A stretch of 64,000 nucleotides of DNA from Dorea formicigenerans (GTDB lineage Bacteria; Bacillota; Clostridia; Lachnospirales; Lachnospiraceae): NCBI RefSeq assembly GCF_025150245.1, contig NZ_CP102279.1:777423-841422 (forward strand). The letters are read 5' to 3'. How positions within the stretch are numbered: position 1 is the first letter of the stretch; each line of letters starts with the position of its first letter. Below, piece by piece: positions 20,129 to 27,735 of this stretch. The notes beneath the pieces were generated by a model. It was not told where the DNA came from. It searched no databases and worked only from the letters and a program-made list of their open reading frames with translations. Position numbers and translations under genes: made by a program.

Positions 20129-21358
20129 ATGAAATTTAAAGAGATTAATCCATCACCACGCACACTTATGACACCGGGACCAGTTGAAGCAGATCCTCGC
20201 GTACTTCGCGCAATGGGCGCACACATTCTCGGACAGTTCGATCCGGAATTTACAGCACTTATGAATGAGACAATGGAGATGGAGCGCTATGTGTTCCAGA
20301 CACAAAATAAAATGACATATCTTGTAGATACCACATCAAGAGGAGGTCTTGAGACAGTTCTGACAGGAGCAATCTGTCCGGGAGATAAAGTCTTGATTCC
20401 TGCATTCGGACGTTTTGGATATCTGCTTGCAGAGATTCTGGAGAGATGTGGAGCAGATATCACACTTCTTGAGAGAGAATGGGGAACTGTATTTGAGCCG
20501 GAAGAGATTGAAGAGGCATTAAAGAAAGACAGCTACAAAGCCGTTGCATTTATCCACGGTGAGACTTCTACATCTATGATGCAGCCATTGAAAGAGATTG
20601 GTGAAATCTGTGAGAAATATGGTGCACTTCTGATTGTAGATGCAGTTGCAACACTTGGTGGAGCAGAAGTACACGTTGACGACTGGAAGTTATCCGCATG
20701 TATCTCCGGTACACAGAAATGTATTTCAGCACCTTCAGGTTCTGCACTGATTACATACAATGAGCAGATTGAAGAGATTGTTAAGAAGAGAAAGAAAGTA
20801 GAGAAAGGAATCCGTACAGCAGATGATGTAAACGGTTCACTTGCAGGAATCCCAAGTAACTATCTGGATCTTGCACAGCTTGAGGATTACTGGAGCCCAA
20901 GACGTCTGAACCATCATACAGAGGCTACAAGTATGCAGTATGCAGTACATGAAGCACTCCGCTGTATCGTGGACGAGACTCTGGAAGTAAGATGGGCAAG
21001 ACACAGCCTCAATGACAAGGCTCTGTGTGCTGGTCTGAATGCAATGGGTCTTAGCATTTTCGGAGATATCGAGCACAAGATGCCGGTTGTAACAGCAATC
21101 AATATTCCGGAAGGAGTAGACGGAAAGGTAATCCGTGGAACACTTCTCAACGAGTTCGGAATCGAAATTGCAACATCATTCGGACCACTGGACGGCAAGA
21201 TTTTAAGAATTGGTAACATGGGATATTCAAGCCAGAAGAGAAATATCCTGATCCTTCTTGGTGCTCTTGAAGCAGTTATGCTTCAGAATAATGTTAAGAT
21301 TGCTACAGGCGAAGGTGTGGCAGCAGCTATGGAAGTATACAAAAATGCTGAGAAATAA
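20129..21358 (+). CDS. Class V aminotransferase (serine-pyruvate / alanine-glyoxylate type)
   Basis: A 409-residue PLP enzyme of the class V fold. The N-terminal TPGPVEADPRVLRAMG is the usual opening of alanine-glyoxylate/serine-pyruvate aminotransferases and their phosphonate relatives. The Schiff-base lysine is in SGTQKCISAPSG near residue 193. No phosphonate genes are nearby, so amino-group transfer among glycine, serine and alanine is the better guess. The start at 20129 is nine bases after AGAGAGG; the ATG at 20120 abuts that site. The gene lies behind the promoter-hairpin unit and ends at the stem 21404-21445. Confidence 0.87.
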   Translation: MKFKEINPSPRTLMTPGPVEADPRVLRAMGAHILGQFDPEFTALMNETMEMERYVFQTQNKMTYLVDTTSRGGLETVLTGAICPGDKVLIPAFGRFGYLLAEILERCGADITLLEREWGTVFEPEEIEEALKKDSYKAVAFIHGETSTSMMQPLKEIGEICEKYGALLIVDAVATLGGAEVHVDDWKLSACISGTQKCISAPSGSALITYNEQIEEIVKKRKKVEKGIRTADDVNGSLAGIPSNYLDLAQLEDYWSPRRLNHHTEATSMQYAVHEALRCIVDETLEVRWARHSLNDKALCAGLNAMGLSIFGDIEHKMPVVTAINIPEGVDGKVIRGTLLNEFGIEIATSFGPLDGKILRIGNMGYSSQKRNILILLGALEAVMLQNNVKIATGEGVAAAMEVYKNAEK

Positions 21359-21403
21359 ATAAAATTATCGAACATTTAGAACTAAGTGTAGAATATATGA
21401 TTT

Positions 21404-21450
21404 ACTCCGGAACATATACTGCTATAAAGGCAGATGTTCCGGAGTTTTTT
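21404..21450 (+). terminator. Strong terminator whose arm contains the next gene's ribosome site
   Basis: A perfect 12-bp stem (21404-21415 with 21434-21445), extended by CTGC/GCAG inside, is followed by TTTTTT. The T-run touches the ATG at 21451, and the 3' arm carries the only nearby GGAG. Confidence 0.85.
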
Positions 21451-22275
21451 ATGAGAAAGTTAATAAAACTTGAGAAAATAAGTACCAATTGCAAGCGTAT
21501 CCAAAAGAAATGGAATAAGAAATGGTTGACTCGTGGGATTTTTACTTGTGTGGTTGCAATAGCATTGATAGGTTCATACAGGTACATATCAGGAATTGTC
21601 AAGGTTTCGAGCAATGTCAATGGAAAAGAACTTCCGATTTATTGTGTCCAGACTGATGAAAAGAAGGTTGCGCTCTCATTTGATGCGGCATGGGGGAATG
21701 ATGATACCCAGAGAATCCTGGACATTTTAAAGGAACATGATGTACATGTCACATTTTTCATGACTGGCGGGTGGGTCGAAAGTTATCCTGACGATGTGAA
21801 AGCAATCTATGAGGCAGGCCATGACCTTGGAAATCACAGTCAGAATCATAAGAATATGTCTCAGCTTTCCGATGAGGAGAAGACGCAAGAGTTAATGAGT
21901 GTTCATGAAAAAGTGAAGGAGTTGACAGGAGTCAAGATGCAGTTGTTTCGCCCACCATATGGAGATTATGATGACGCCGTAGTTTTAAATGCCAGGGAAA
22001 ATGGATATTATCCGATTCAGTGGGACGTGGATAGTTTGGATTGGAAAGACTACGGGGTTGATAGTATTTTAAATACGGTGCTGAATCATAAGGCACTTGG
22101 AAATGGTTCGATTATTTTGTGCCACAATGGGGCGAAATATACGGCAGATGCTCTGGATGCATTGCTGGACGGATTGAAAGAAAAAGGTTATCAGGTAGTG
22201 CCGATATCGCAACTGATTTATAAAGAAAATTACCATATGGATGTGACCGGAAGACAAATTCCGGACGCGAAGTAG
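21451..22275 (+). CDS. Membrane-anchored polysaccharide deacetylase
   Basis: A 274-residue NodB-fold carbohydrate esterase. A basic N-terminus and one hydrophobic segment (about 30-48) suggest a signal anchor, placing the catalytic domain outside the membrane. NodB motifs: SFDAAWGNDD with the metal-binding and catalytic aspartates, the GNHSQNHKNM histidines, RPPYGDYDD, and a variant last motif LCHNG. It resembles the PdaB/YlxY-type deacetylases of spore-formers, which act on peptidoglycan. The start is uncertain: the ATG at 21451 follows a terminator T-run, and an upstream ATG at 21397 would place the terminator inside the gene. Confidence 0.82.
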   Translation: MRKLIKLEKISTNCKRIQKKWNKKWLTRGIFTCVVAIALIGSYRYISGIVKVSSNVNGKELPIYCVQTDEKKVALSFDAAWGNDDTQRILDILKEHDVHVTFFMTGGWVESYPDDVKAIYEAGHDLGNHSQNHKNMSQLSDEEKTQELMSVHEKVKELTGVKMQLFRPPYGDYDDAVVLNARENGYYPIQWDVDSLDWKDYGVDSILNTVLNHKALGNGSIILCHNGAKYTADALDALLDGLKEKGYQVVPISQLIYKENYHMDVTGRQIPDAK

Positions 22276-22397
22276 ATACCCAGAAAAGCCCGTAAAATGG
22301 ACGAAAAATCAGAACATACACATCAATTAAAGAACATATATAGAATAGTTTAATATTTGCTGTCTCTTTTAGTAGATTATAATTTTTCAAAAACCTA

Positions 22398-22426
22398 TTG
22401 ACCTTTCTTTGAATATAGAGTAATAT
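22398..22426 (+). promoter_or_regulatory. Promoter of the oxidoreductase T-box operon
   Basis: TTGACC (22398-22403), a 17-bp spacer, TAATAT (22421-22426). A small hairpin, AGCGCAA/TTGCGCT (22433-22453), lies at the expected 5' end of the transcript. Confidence 0.6.
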
Positions 22427-22459
22427 TTATGTAGCGCAAAAACAGATTGCGCTCTATAA

Positions 22460-22721
22460 TTTAAATTCTGTGAAGAGAAAGAGTAGAGATAAGAGATTTC
22501 CCTACAGAGAGCTGTCGGTGCTGAAAGACAGTGGGAGGCTTATTTTGAAAATCATCTCTGAGAAGGAAAGCTGAAAGAATCACATCAGGTAAGTTTTCAC
22601 GGGGATTTCCCGTTATAGAAATCACGTATGATTGTACGTAGTGAATATCACTTGTTTTAGAAGAACAGGGTGGTTGCGGAACTGATAATATGTCCGTCCC
22701 TATTTCAGGGGCGGACTTTTT
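22460..22721 (+). ncRNA. T-box leader, specifier ATC (isoleucine)
   Basis: The conserved T-box AGGGTGGTTGCGG (22667-22679) is followed by an intrinsic terminator (22692-22701 with 22707-22716, then TTTTT). Stem I shows AGAGTAG on the 5' side, the apical AGAGAGCTG...GGTGCTGAAAGACAG features, and a specifier loop between the pairs 22487-22493/22539-22545 and AGAGA/TCTCT. The triplet before the invariant purine is ATC (22551-22553). The UGGU of the T-box fits the A73 discriminator of tRNA-Ile. It should switch on the downstream 2-oxoacid:ferredoxin oxidoreductase when uncharged tRNA-Ile accumulates. Confidence 0.82.
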
Positions 22722-22841
22722 GTATATATGATGCCAGTGACACAAGCTTTGCACTAATAGAAGCATAGATGTAGAAGAGTTAAAGCGTGGAGTAATCTGT
22801 AGGCATCATACTTATACACAACAAGAGAAAGGAGAAGATGC

Positions 22842-23414
22842 ATGAGTAATCACACAGAGATCAGATGGCATGGCCGTGGCGGTCAGGGTGCCAAGACAGC
22901 AGCATTACTGTTAGCTGATGTTGCATTTAAGACAGGAAAATACGTACAGGGATTTCCGGAGTATGGTCCGGAGCGTATGGGTGCGCCGATCACAGCGTAC
23001 AACAGAATCAGCGATGAGGTGATCCGTGTACATTCTAACATTTATGATCCAGAGTTCGTTGTTGTTGTAGACGAGTCACTTCTTGAGACTGTAGATGTAA
23101 CAGCAGGACTGAAAAAAGAGGGGGCGATCCTTGTAAATACAGCCCGCCCGAAAGAAGAGATTATTCCACATCTGAAAGGATACGAAGGAAAACTTTATAC
23201 AATTGATGCACATAAAGTATCTATGGAAGCTATGGGAAGATATTTCCCGAATACACCGCTTCTTGCAGCAATCGTAAAAGTTGCAAATATCATGGACGAA
23301 GAGACATTTTTAAGAGAGATGCAGGCTTCTTTCAAACATAAATTCGCCAGCAAGCCAGAGGTTATTGATGGTAACATGAAGGCTCTTGAGATGGCACTGA
23401 AGGAGGTAAAATAA
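22842..23414 (+). CDS. 2-oxoacid:ferredoxin oxidoreductase, gamma subunit
   Basis: A 190-residue gamma (domain II) subunit of a four-subunit 2-oxoacid oxidoreductase, with the N-terminal GRGGQGAKTAALLLADVAF and the FPEYGPERMGAPITAYNRI segment. The complex oxidatively decarboxylates a 2-oxoacid to acyl-CoA, CO2 and reduced ferredoxin, or runs in reverse. It is the first gene after the T-box, with AAAGGAGAAG upstream. Its final base overlaps the next ATG. Order gamma-delta-alpha-beta. Confidence 0.92.
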   Translation: MSNHTEIRWHGRGGQGAKTAALLLADVAFKTGKYVQGFPEYGPERMGAPITAYNRISDEVIRVHSNIYDPEFVVVVDESLLETVDVTAGLKKEGAILVNTARPKEEIIPHLKGYEGKLYTIDAHKVSMEAMGRYFPNTPLLAAIVKVANIMDEETFLREMQASFKHKFASKPEVIDGNMKALEMALKEVK

Positions 23415-23716
23415 TGGCTACAGATATCAGCAAATTAGGAGTTAAGACAAAATGGCAGGATCTGACTGAAGGAATGATCGTTGCCGGAGCAGGAACTTCA
23501 AAGGATTTCCACACCGGTGAGTGGACAAGTGTAAAGCCGGAATTTATTGAAGACAAATGTAAACAGTGCCTGTTATGTGTACCTGTCTGTCCGGACAGTT
23601 GTATCCCGGTTAAGGATATGAAAAGAGGCGCATTTGATTATGACCATTGCAAAGGATGCGGTATTTGTGTAAAAGCATGTCCGTTCGGTGCAATTACGAT
23701 GGAAGGAGTGAAATAA
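23414..23716 (+). CDS. 2-oxoacid:ferredoxin oxidoreductase, delta (2x[4Fe-4S] ferredoxin) subunit
   Basis: A 100-residue ferredoxin-like subunit. The two CxxCxxCxxxC clusters are CKQCLLCVPVCP (near residue 51) and CKGCGICVKACP (near 81). It passes electrons from the catalytic subunits to free ferredoxin. It overlaps the gamma gene by one base and precedes alpha by one base, so the complex is tightly coupled. Confidence 0.93.
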   Translation: MATDISKLGVKTKWQDLTEGMIVAGAGTSKDFHTGEWTSVKPEFIEDKCKQCLLCVPVCPDSCIPVKDMKRGAFDYDHCKGCGICVKACPFGAITMEGVK

Positions 23717-23717
23717 G

Positions 23718-24902
23718 ATGGCAGGAAAAAGAGATCGTTTATCAGGAAATGAAGCAATAGCAATCGCTTTAAGACAGATTAATCCGGACGTATTTCCGGC
23801 ATTCCCAATTACACCATCTACGGAGATTCCACAGTATTTCGCTTCATTTGTAGCAAATGGACAGGTGGATACAGAATTTATCCCAGTCGAGAGTGAGCAT
23901 AGTTCTATGTCAGCAGCAATCGGAGCATCCGCTGCAGGAGCACGAAGCCTTACAGCAACTTCTTCTTGTGGACTTGCTTATATGTGGGAGGAACTTTACA
24001 TTGCAGCTTCTAACAGACTTCCGCTTGCACTTGCACTTGTAAACCGGGCACTGTCCGGTCCGATCAATATCAACTGTGATCATTCTGACAGTATGGGAGC
24101 AAGAGATGCAGGCTGGATCCAGATTTACGCAGAGAATAATCAGGAAGCTTATGACAACATGGTTCAGGCTTTCCGCATTTCCGAGCATAAAGATGTACGC
24201 CTTCCAATCATGATCTGTCAGGATGGATTTATCACAAGCCACGCCGTAGAGAACATTGAACTTCTGGAAGATGCAGACGTCAAGAATTTTGTTGGTGAGT
24301 ATGAGCCGGAAGATTATCTTCTGAATCCAGAGTGCCCGATGGCAGTCGGCCCTTACTCTATCACAGATTATTATATGGAAGCAAAGCGTAATCAGGCAGA
24401 GGGAACAAGAAATGTCAGCCGTGTCGTAAAAGAAGTGGCTGAGGATTTTGAGAAGCTTTCCGGCAGAAAATACGGACTTTTCGAGGAGTATCGTATGGAA
24501 GATGCTGAACGTGCAGTTGTTATCATTGGTTCCGCAGCAGGAACAACAAAAGATGCAGTAGACAGACTTCGCGAGCAGGGAGAGAAAGTCGGACTGATTA
24601 AGATTCGTCTGTTCCGTCCATTCCCGGCTGATGAGATTGCAGAAGCATTGAAAAATGTCAAGGCAATCGCGATCATGGACCGTGCAGAGAGTTATACAAA
24701 TCACGGTGGCCCACTTGGAGCAGATGTGATGTCTGCATTATTCCGTGCAAGAAGCCAGGCACTCGCAATTAACTATGTATATGGACTTGGTGGACGTGAT
24801 GTGCGTGTCGAAGATATGGAAAATGTATACGAAACACTGAAACAGGTCATTGCAGATGGTGATGCCGGAGAAATGTATCGTTACATGGGAATCAGAGAAT
24901 AA
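23718..24902 (+). CDS. 2-oxoacid:ferredoxin oxidoreductase, alpha subunit
   Basis: A 394-residue alpha subunit. The N-terminal GNEAIAIALRQINPDVFPAF and PITPSTEI motifs bind the pyrimidine end of thiamine diphosphate. FIPVESEHSSMSAAIGAS follows, and the C-terminal domain II contains GSAAGTTKDAVDRLREQG. It is of the PorA/VorB class. Pyruvate, 2-oxobutyrate or branched-chain 2-oxoacids are all possible substrates; the isoleucine T-box points to the last two. Confidence 0.92.
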   Translation: MAGKRDRLSGNEAIAIALRQINPDVFPAFPITPSTEIPQYFASFVANGQVDTEFIPVESEHSSMSAAIGASAAGARSLTATSSCGLAYMWEELYIAASNRLPLALALVNRALSGPININCDHSDSMGARDAGWIQIYAENNQEAYDNMVQAFRISEHKDVRLPIMICQDGFITSHAVENIELLEDADVKNFVGEYEPEDYLLNPECPMAVGPYSITDYYMEAKRNQAEGTRNVSRVVKEVAEDFEKLSGRKYGLFEEYRMEDAERAVVIIGSAAGTTKDAVDRLREQGEKVGLIKIRLFRPFPADEIAEALKNVKAIAIMDRAESYTNHGGPLGADVMSALFRARSQALAINYVYGLGGRDVRVEDMENVYETLKQVIADGDAGEMYRYMGIRE

Positions 24903-24917
24903 GGAGGCGCGAAGAAG

Positions 24918-25853
24918 ATGAGTTATAATTTTAAAGAGACAATGAACAAACCAGAGCGTCTTGCTCCTGGACACAGAATGTGCGCCGGATGCGGCGGAAC
25001 AATCGCAGTAAGAAACGTCCTTCGTGGTCTTCATGAAGGGGACAAAGCAGTCATCGGAAACGCAACAGGATGTCTGGAAGTTTCTACATTTACATATCCA
25101 TACACAGCATGGGAAGACAGCTACATTCACAATGCATTTGAAAATGCAGGGGCAACACTCAGCGGTGTTGAAGGCGCTTACAAAGCGTTAAAGAGAAAAG
25201 GAAAATTACAGGATACAAACTACAAATTTATTACATTTGGTGGAGACGGCGGTACATACGATATCGGACTTCAGTCATTATCCGGGGCAATGGAGCGTAA
25301 TCAGGATCTTGTATATGTGTGCTACGATAACGGAGCTTATATGAACACAGGTATCCAGCGTTCTTCTGCAACACCAATGTATGCAGATACAACAACAACA
25401 CCAGTTGGAAGCGAGAGCAATGGTAAACCGCAGAACAGAAAAGATTTGGCATCTGTAATTGCGGCACACGATATTCCGTACGTTGCACAGACTACATTTG
25501 TACAGAACTTTAAAGATCTGCACATCAAATCCGAAAAAGCTATCTATACACCGGGTGCAGCATTTCTGAACATTATGGCACCATGCCCGCGTGGATGGAG
25601 ATACAACACACCAGACATTATGGAAATCTGTAAACTTGGTGTAGAGACATGTTACTGGCCGCTGTTCGAGGTCGTAGAAGGAAAATGGATCCTGAACTAT
25701 GAGCCAAAGAAGAAACTTCCAATCGAGGACTTCTTAAGACCACAGGGTAGATTCAAACATTTATTCAAGAAAGGCAATGAAGATCTTCTTGAGGCATTCC
25801 AGAAAGAAGTAGACAGAAGATGGGAAGACCTTCTGTTCAGATGTTCAAGATAA
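24918..25853 (+). CDS. 2-oxoacid:ferredoxin oxidoreductase, beta subunit
   Basis: A 311-residue thiamine diphosphate-binding beta subunit. The proximal-cluster cysteines MCAGCGG are near residue 30. The TPP/Mg motif GGDGGTYDIGLQSLSGAMER is at about 115-134 and DNGAYMNTGIQRSSATP at about 141-157. A further cysteine near residue 226 (APCPRGW) is also conserved. It ends the operon; a small inverted repeat without a T-run follows, and pduL starts 155 bp on. Confidence 0.93.
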   Translation: MSYNFKETMNKPERLAPGHRMCAGCGGTIAVRNVLRGLHEGDKAVIGNATGCLEVSTFTYPYTAWEDSYIHNAFENAGATLSGVEGAYKALKRKGKLQDTNYKFITFGGDGGTYDIGLQSLSGAMERNQDLVYVCYDNGAYMNTGIQRSSATPMYADTTTTPVGSESNGKPQNRKDLASVIAAHDIPYVAQTTFVQNFKDLHIKSEKAIYTPGAAFLNIMAPCPRGWRYNTPDIMEICKLGVETCYWPLFEVVEGKWILNYEPKKKLPIEDFLRPQGRFKHLFKKGNEDLLEAFQKEVDRRWEDLLFRCSR

Positions 25854-25914
25854 GAGACAGATTTATTTTGAATCTGTAAATAGTAAGAAATGAAAGATTC
25901 GGGTTAAGCTTGTA

Positions 25915-25959
25915 GAGATGCACAGAAGAATATGCTATGTATTGCATGATGTGCATCTC
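25915..25959 (+). repeat. Inverted repeat in the pduL leader
   Basis: GAGATGCACA (25915-25924) and TGTGCATCTC (25950-25959) are a perfect 10-bp inverted repeat, with ATATGC/GCAT inside the loop. There is no T-run, so it is more like an mRNA structure or operator than a terminator. Confidence 0.5.
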
Positions 25960-26008
25960 ACAGCAAGAATATAGTAAGATTTATGAATTAGGGAAATGAG
26001 GTAAAGGC

Positions 26009-26653
26009 ATGGGACTTGCAATACCAATCGAGACAAGTGCAAGGCACATTCATCTGTGCCGGGAAGATTTTGAAATATTATTCGGAGAAGGAAAAGAGCT
26101 GACATTTAAGTCAGAGCTCAGCCAGCCGGGACAGTTTGCCTGTGAAGAGCGCCTGGAGGTCCGCGGACCAAAAGGAGCATTCGAGAGGGTTGCAGTTCTT
26201 GGACCTTTCCGTGGGGAGACTCAGGTGGAAATCTCTATGACAGATTCCAGAAAACTGGGAATTCCAGGAATGATACGTCAGTCCGGAGACACTGCAGGGA
26301 CACCTGGATGTACACTGGTGGGACCGTGTGGAAGCGTGGAATTAGACCACGGTGTGATTGTGGCAAAACGCCATATACACATGACACCGGTACAGGCATA
26401 TCAGTTAAATGTAAAAGATAACGACTCTGTATTTGTCATTACACAGAGCTTTGAACGGGCACTGATATTCGCAGATGTCATCGTTCGCGTCAGTCCGCAG
26501 TTCGCACTTGCAATGCACGTAGATACAGACGAGGCAAATGCATTCGCAGGAACCGAGAACCCGACAGGAACACTGCTCAAGCTCTTCGGAGGAAAATCCG
26601 AAGAACTACAAAGATGGGCAGATGAGATTCAGAGTGGTATTCATCGGATATAA
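26009..26653 (+). CDS. pduL: PduL-type phosphate propanoyltransferase (phosphotransacylase)
   Basis: A 214-residue PduL family enzyme made of two beta-barrel halves. Each half has the zinc-binding RHIH signature: SARHIHLCREDF near residue 12 and AKRHIHMTPVQA near 119. It converts acyl-CoA plus phosphate to acyl phosphate and CoA. No microcompartment shell gene or encapsulation peptide is evident, so this is a cytosolic housekeeping type. Placed after the 2-oxoacid oxidoreductase, it could turn the acyl-CoA product into acyl phosphate for ATP. An acid kinase is not in view. Confidence 0.93.
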   Translation: MGLAIPIETSARHIHLCREDFEILFGEGKELTFKSELSQPGQFACEERLEVRGPKGAFERVAVLGPFRGETQVEISMTDSRKLGIPGMIRQSGDTAGTPGCTLVGPCGSVELDHGVIVAKRHIHMTPVQAYQLNVKDNDSVFVITQSFERALIFADVIVRVSPQFALAMHVDTDEANAFAGTENPTGTLLKLFGGKSEELQRWADEIQSGIHRI

Positions 26654-26667
26654 AATTATATAATACA

Positions 26668-26800
26668 GGCACAAGAATAGTCCTATAAGGCACGCTCGCG
26701 CTACCTTCCGCTGGTAGCGGTACGTAAGCGACCTCAATACGGTCGCTAAGTACCGACCGCTCCAGAGTACCTTTACGGACTATTCTTGTGCCTTATTTTA
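26668..26800 (+). terminator. pduL terminator stem with an 85-bp palindromic repeat in its loop
   Basis: The outer 16-bp perfect arms (26668-26683 and 26777-26792), followed by TTATTTTAT, would make a good terminator. The 93 bases between them hold copy 1 of a structured repeat, so a repeat appears to have landed inside a terminator loop. Confidence 0.7.
26689..26773 (+). repeat. 85-bp palindromic repeat, copy 1
   Basis: It runs from GGCACGCTCGCG to GAGTACCTT. Internal stems: GCTACC/GGTAGC and GGTAC-AGCGACC with GGTCGCT-GTACC. About 77 of 85 positions match copy 2 at 26830-26914. It is GC-rich against AT-rich flanks, with no coding potential. Confidence 0.8.
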
Positions 26801-26829
26801 TACTTTTAAGTCCTGGATTCGGGCAAGGA

Positions 26830-26914
26830 GGCACGCTCGCGCTACCCTCCGCTGGTAACAGTACATAAGCGACCAAAAGACGGTCGCTAAGTACCGACCG
26901 CTCTAGAGTACCTT
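26830..26914 (+). repeat. 85-bp palindromic repeat, copy 2, with a third fragment at 26952-26985
   Basis: Second copy of the element at 26689-26773, with eight substitutions, three of which weaken the internal stems. It is followed by GTAGTGGAGGATTTTTTG. A third truncated copy starts with TTGGATTC, matching the sequence before copy 2, and keeps only GGCACGCTTGC (26971-26981) before breaking off. The stretch up to 27050 has no gene. Confidence 0.78.
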
Positions 26915-27094
26915 GTAGTGGAGGATTTTTTGTTATATACAATATTCTATATCTTGGATTCAGTTGGGGAGGCACGCTTGCAACATTTTTGAAAATTAGC
27001 AATAGGATTGAAAATAAATTATCAATATGATATACTGTTGATAAATAAAAATGTGGGAAAATATAAAAACGGTTACTTACAAGGGAAGAAAAAT

Positions 27095-27362
27095 ATGGAA
27101 AAAACAAATGAAATCGTATTATTTGAAACGCAAGATAAAGACTATTGGTAAACATATTAATAATGTGTTGAAAGAAGAATTAGATAACCAAGTGGTTGTC
27201 GCAAAATTTACGACAGTTCAGAATGAAGGAACAACAATGCTGGTAAACAGCGAGTTTGTAGCACTTTTGAAGCAGGCTAATACTGACAGTTCCAAGAGGG
27301 CGGCGGTTATCGGTGTATCGGATGCACAGCTTCGCTTCGTAACTAAACAGTCAGTCCAGTAG
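27095..27362 (+). pseudogene. Chimeric remnant: RhuM-family start fused to a VirB4/TraE conjugation ATPase fragment
   Basis: The ATG at 27095, after AAGGGAAG, opens MEKTNEIVLFETQDK, the usual start of RhuM-family proteins, and stops after 18 codons. In another frame, KHINNVLKEELDNQVVVAKF and TTVQNEG (to about 27230) continue the RhuM pattern with the middle missing. The same open frame then changes to MLVNSEFVALLKQANTD and GVSDAQLRFVT, which resemble the C-terminal part of VirB4-like ATPases of Tn916/Tn1549-type elements, and ends at 27362. It is thus a fusion of two decayed genes. Both assignments are from memory of family sequences. Confidence 0.6.
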
Positions 27363-27397
27363 AGGACTTTTTTGAAAATCAACACAGCTTTATCTGT

Positions 27398-27517
27398 TCA
27401 CCAAAAGGACATAGTTTTAATCTGATAACCGTCTTTTTCCATTTCTTGTACTTTTTCATTTATTTTTTCTGTTACATTCTCAATAGTAATTTCTTCAATC
27501 AAAATAGTTTTATGCAT
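27398..27517 (-). CDS. Small hypothetical protein, 39 residues
   Basis: The ATG at 27517 follows GGAG by nine bases and opens MHKTILIEEITIENVTEKIN, ending KTMSFW. The residues form an amphipathic, charged pattern. I do not recognise the family with confidence; it could be an intact small gene in the accessory region or a remnant. It is one of four genes on the minus strand here. Confidence 0.4.
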   Translation of the reverse strand: MHKTILIEEITIENVTEKINEKVQEMEKDGYQIKTMSFW

Positions 27518-27545
27518 TATTACATCTCCGCAACTTCAAATTTTG

Positions 27546-27710
27546 TTATTTAGATTTATCCTTGAAAAAGCCAATTAAAATTAAAGCAATACCAAGAATT
27601 GCTACTGGAATATACATAACATTAGGTATATGATAAACAAATCTATCAATTCCAGACATAACGATATAAATAATAATTCCCATACTGATTAAAATATTCT
27701 TATCTTTCAT
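27546..27710 (-). CDS. Small membrane protein, two predicted transmembrane segments
   Basis: A 54-residue protein starting at MKDKNILISM (27710), with two hydrophobic stretches (about 5-19 and 31-48) and a lysine-rich end. GGATGG lies before the start. No function is recognised. The upstream lipoprotein-like gene overlaps the longer in-frame start at 27767, which I reject. Confidence 0.5.
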   Translation of the reverse strand: MKDKNILISMGIIIYIVMSGIDRFVYHIPNVMYIPVAILGIALILIGFFKDKSK

Positions 27711-27735
27711 AATGTTCCATCCAAACTGGAAGTTA

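Noticed and set aside
26009-26653. Bacterial microcompartment locus
   Set aside because: PduL is alone; no shell proteins, aldehyde dehydrogenase or diol dehydratase genes are in the window.
26793-27155. 120-residue minus-strand frame across the repeats
   Set aside because: It runs through copy 2 of the palindromic repeat and the RhuM remnant; no ribosome site or family.
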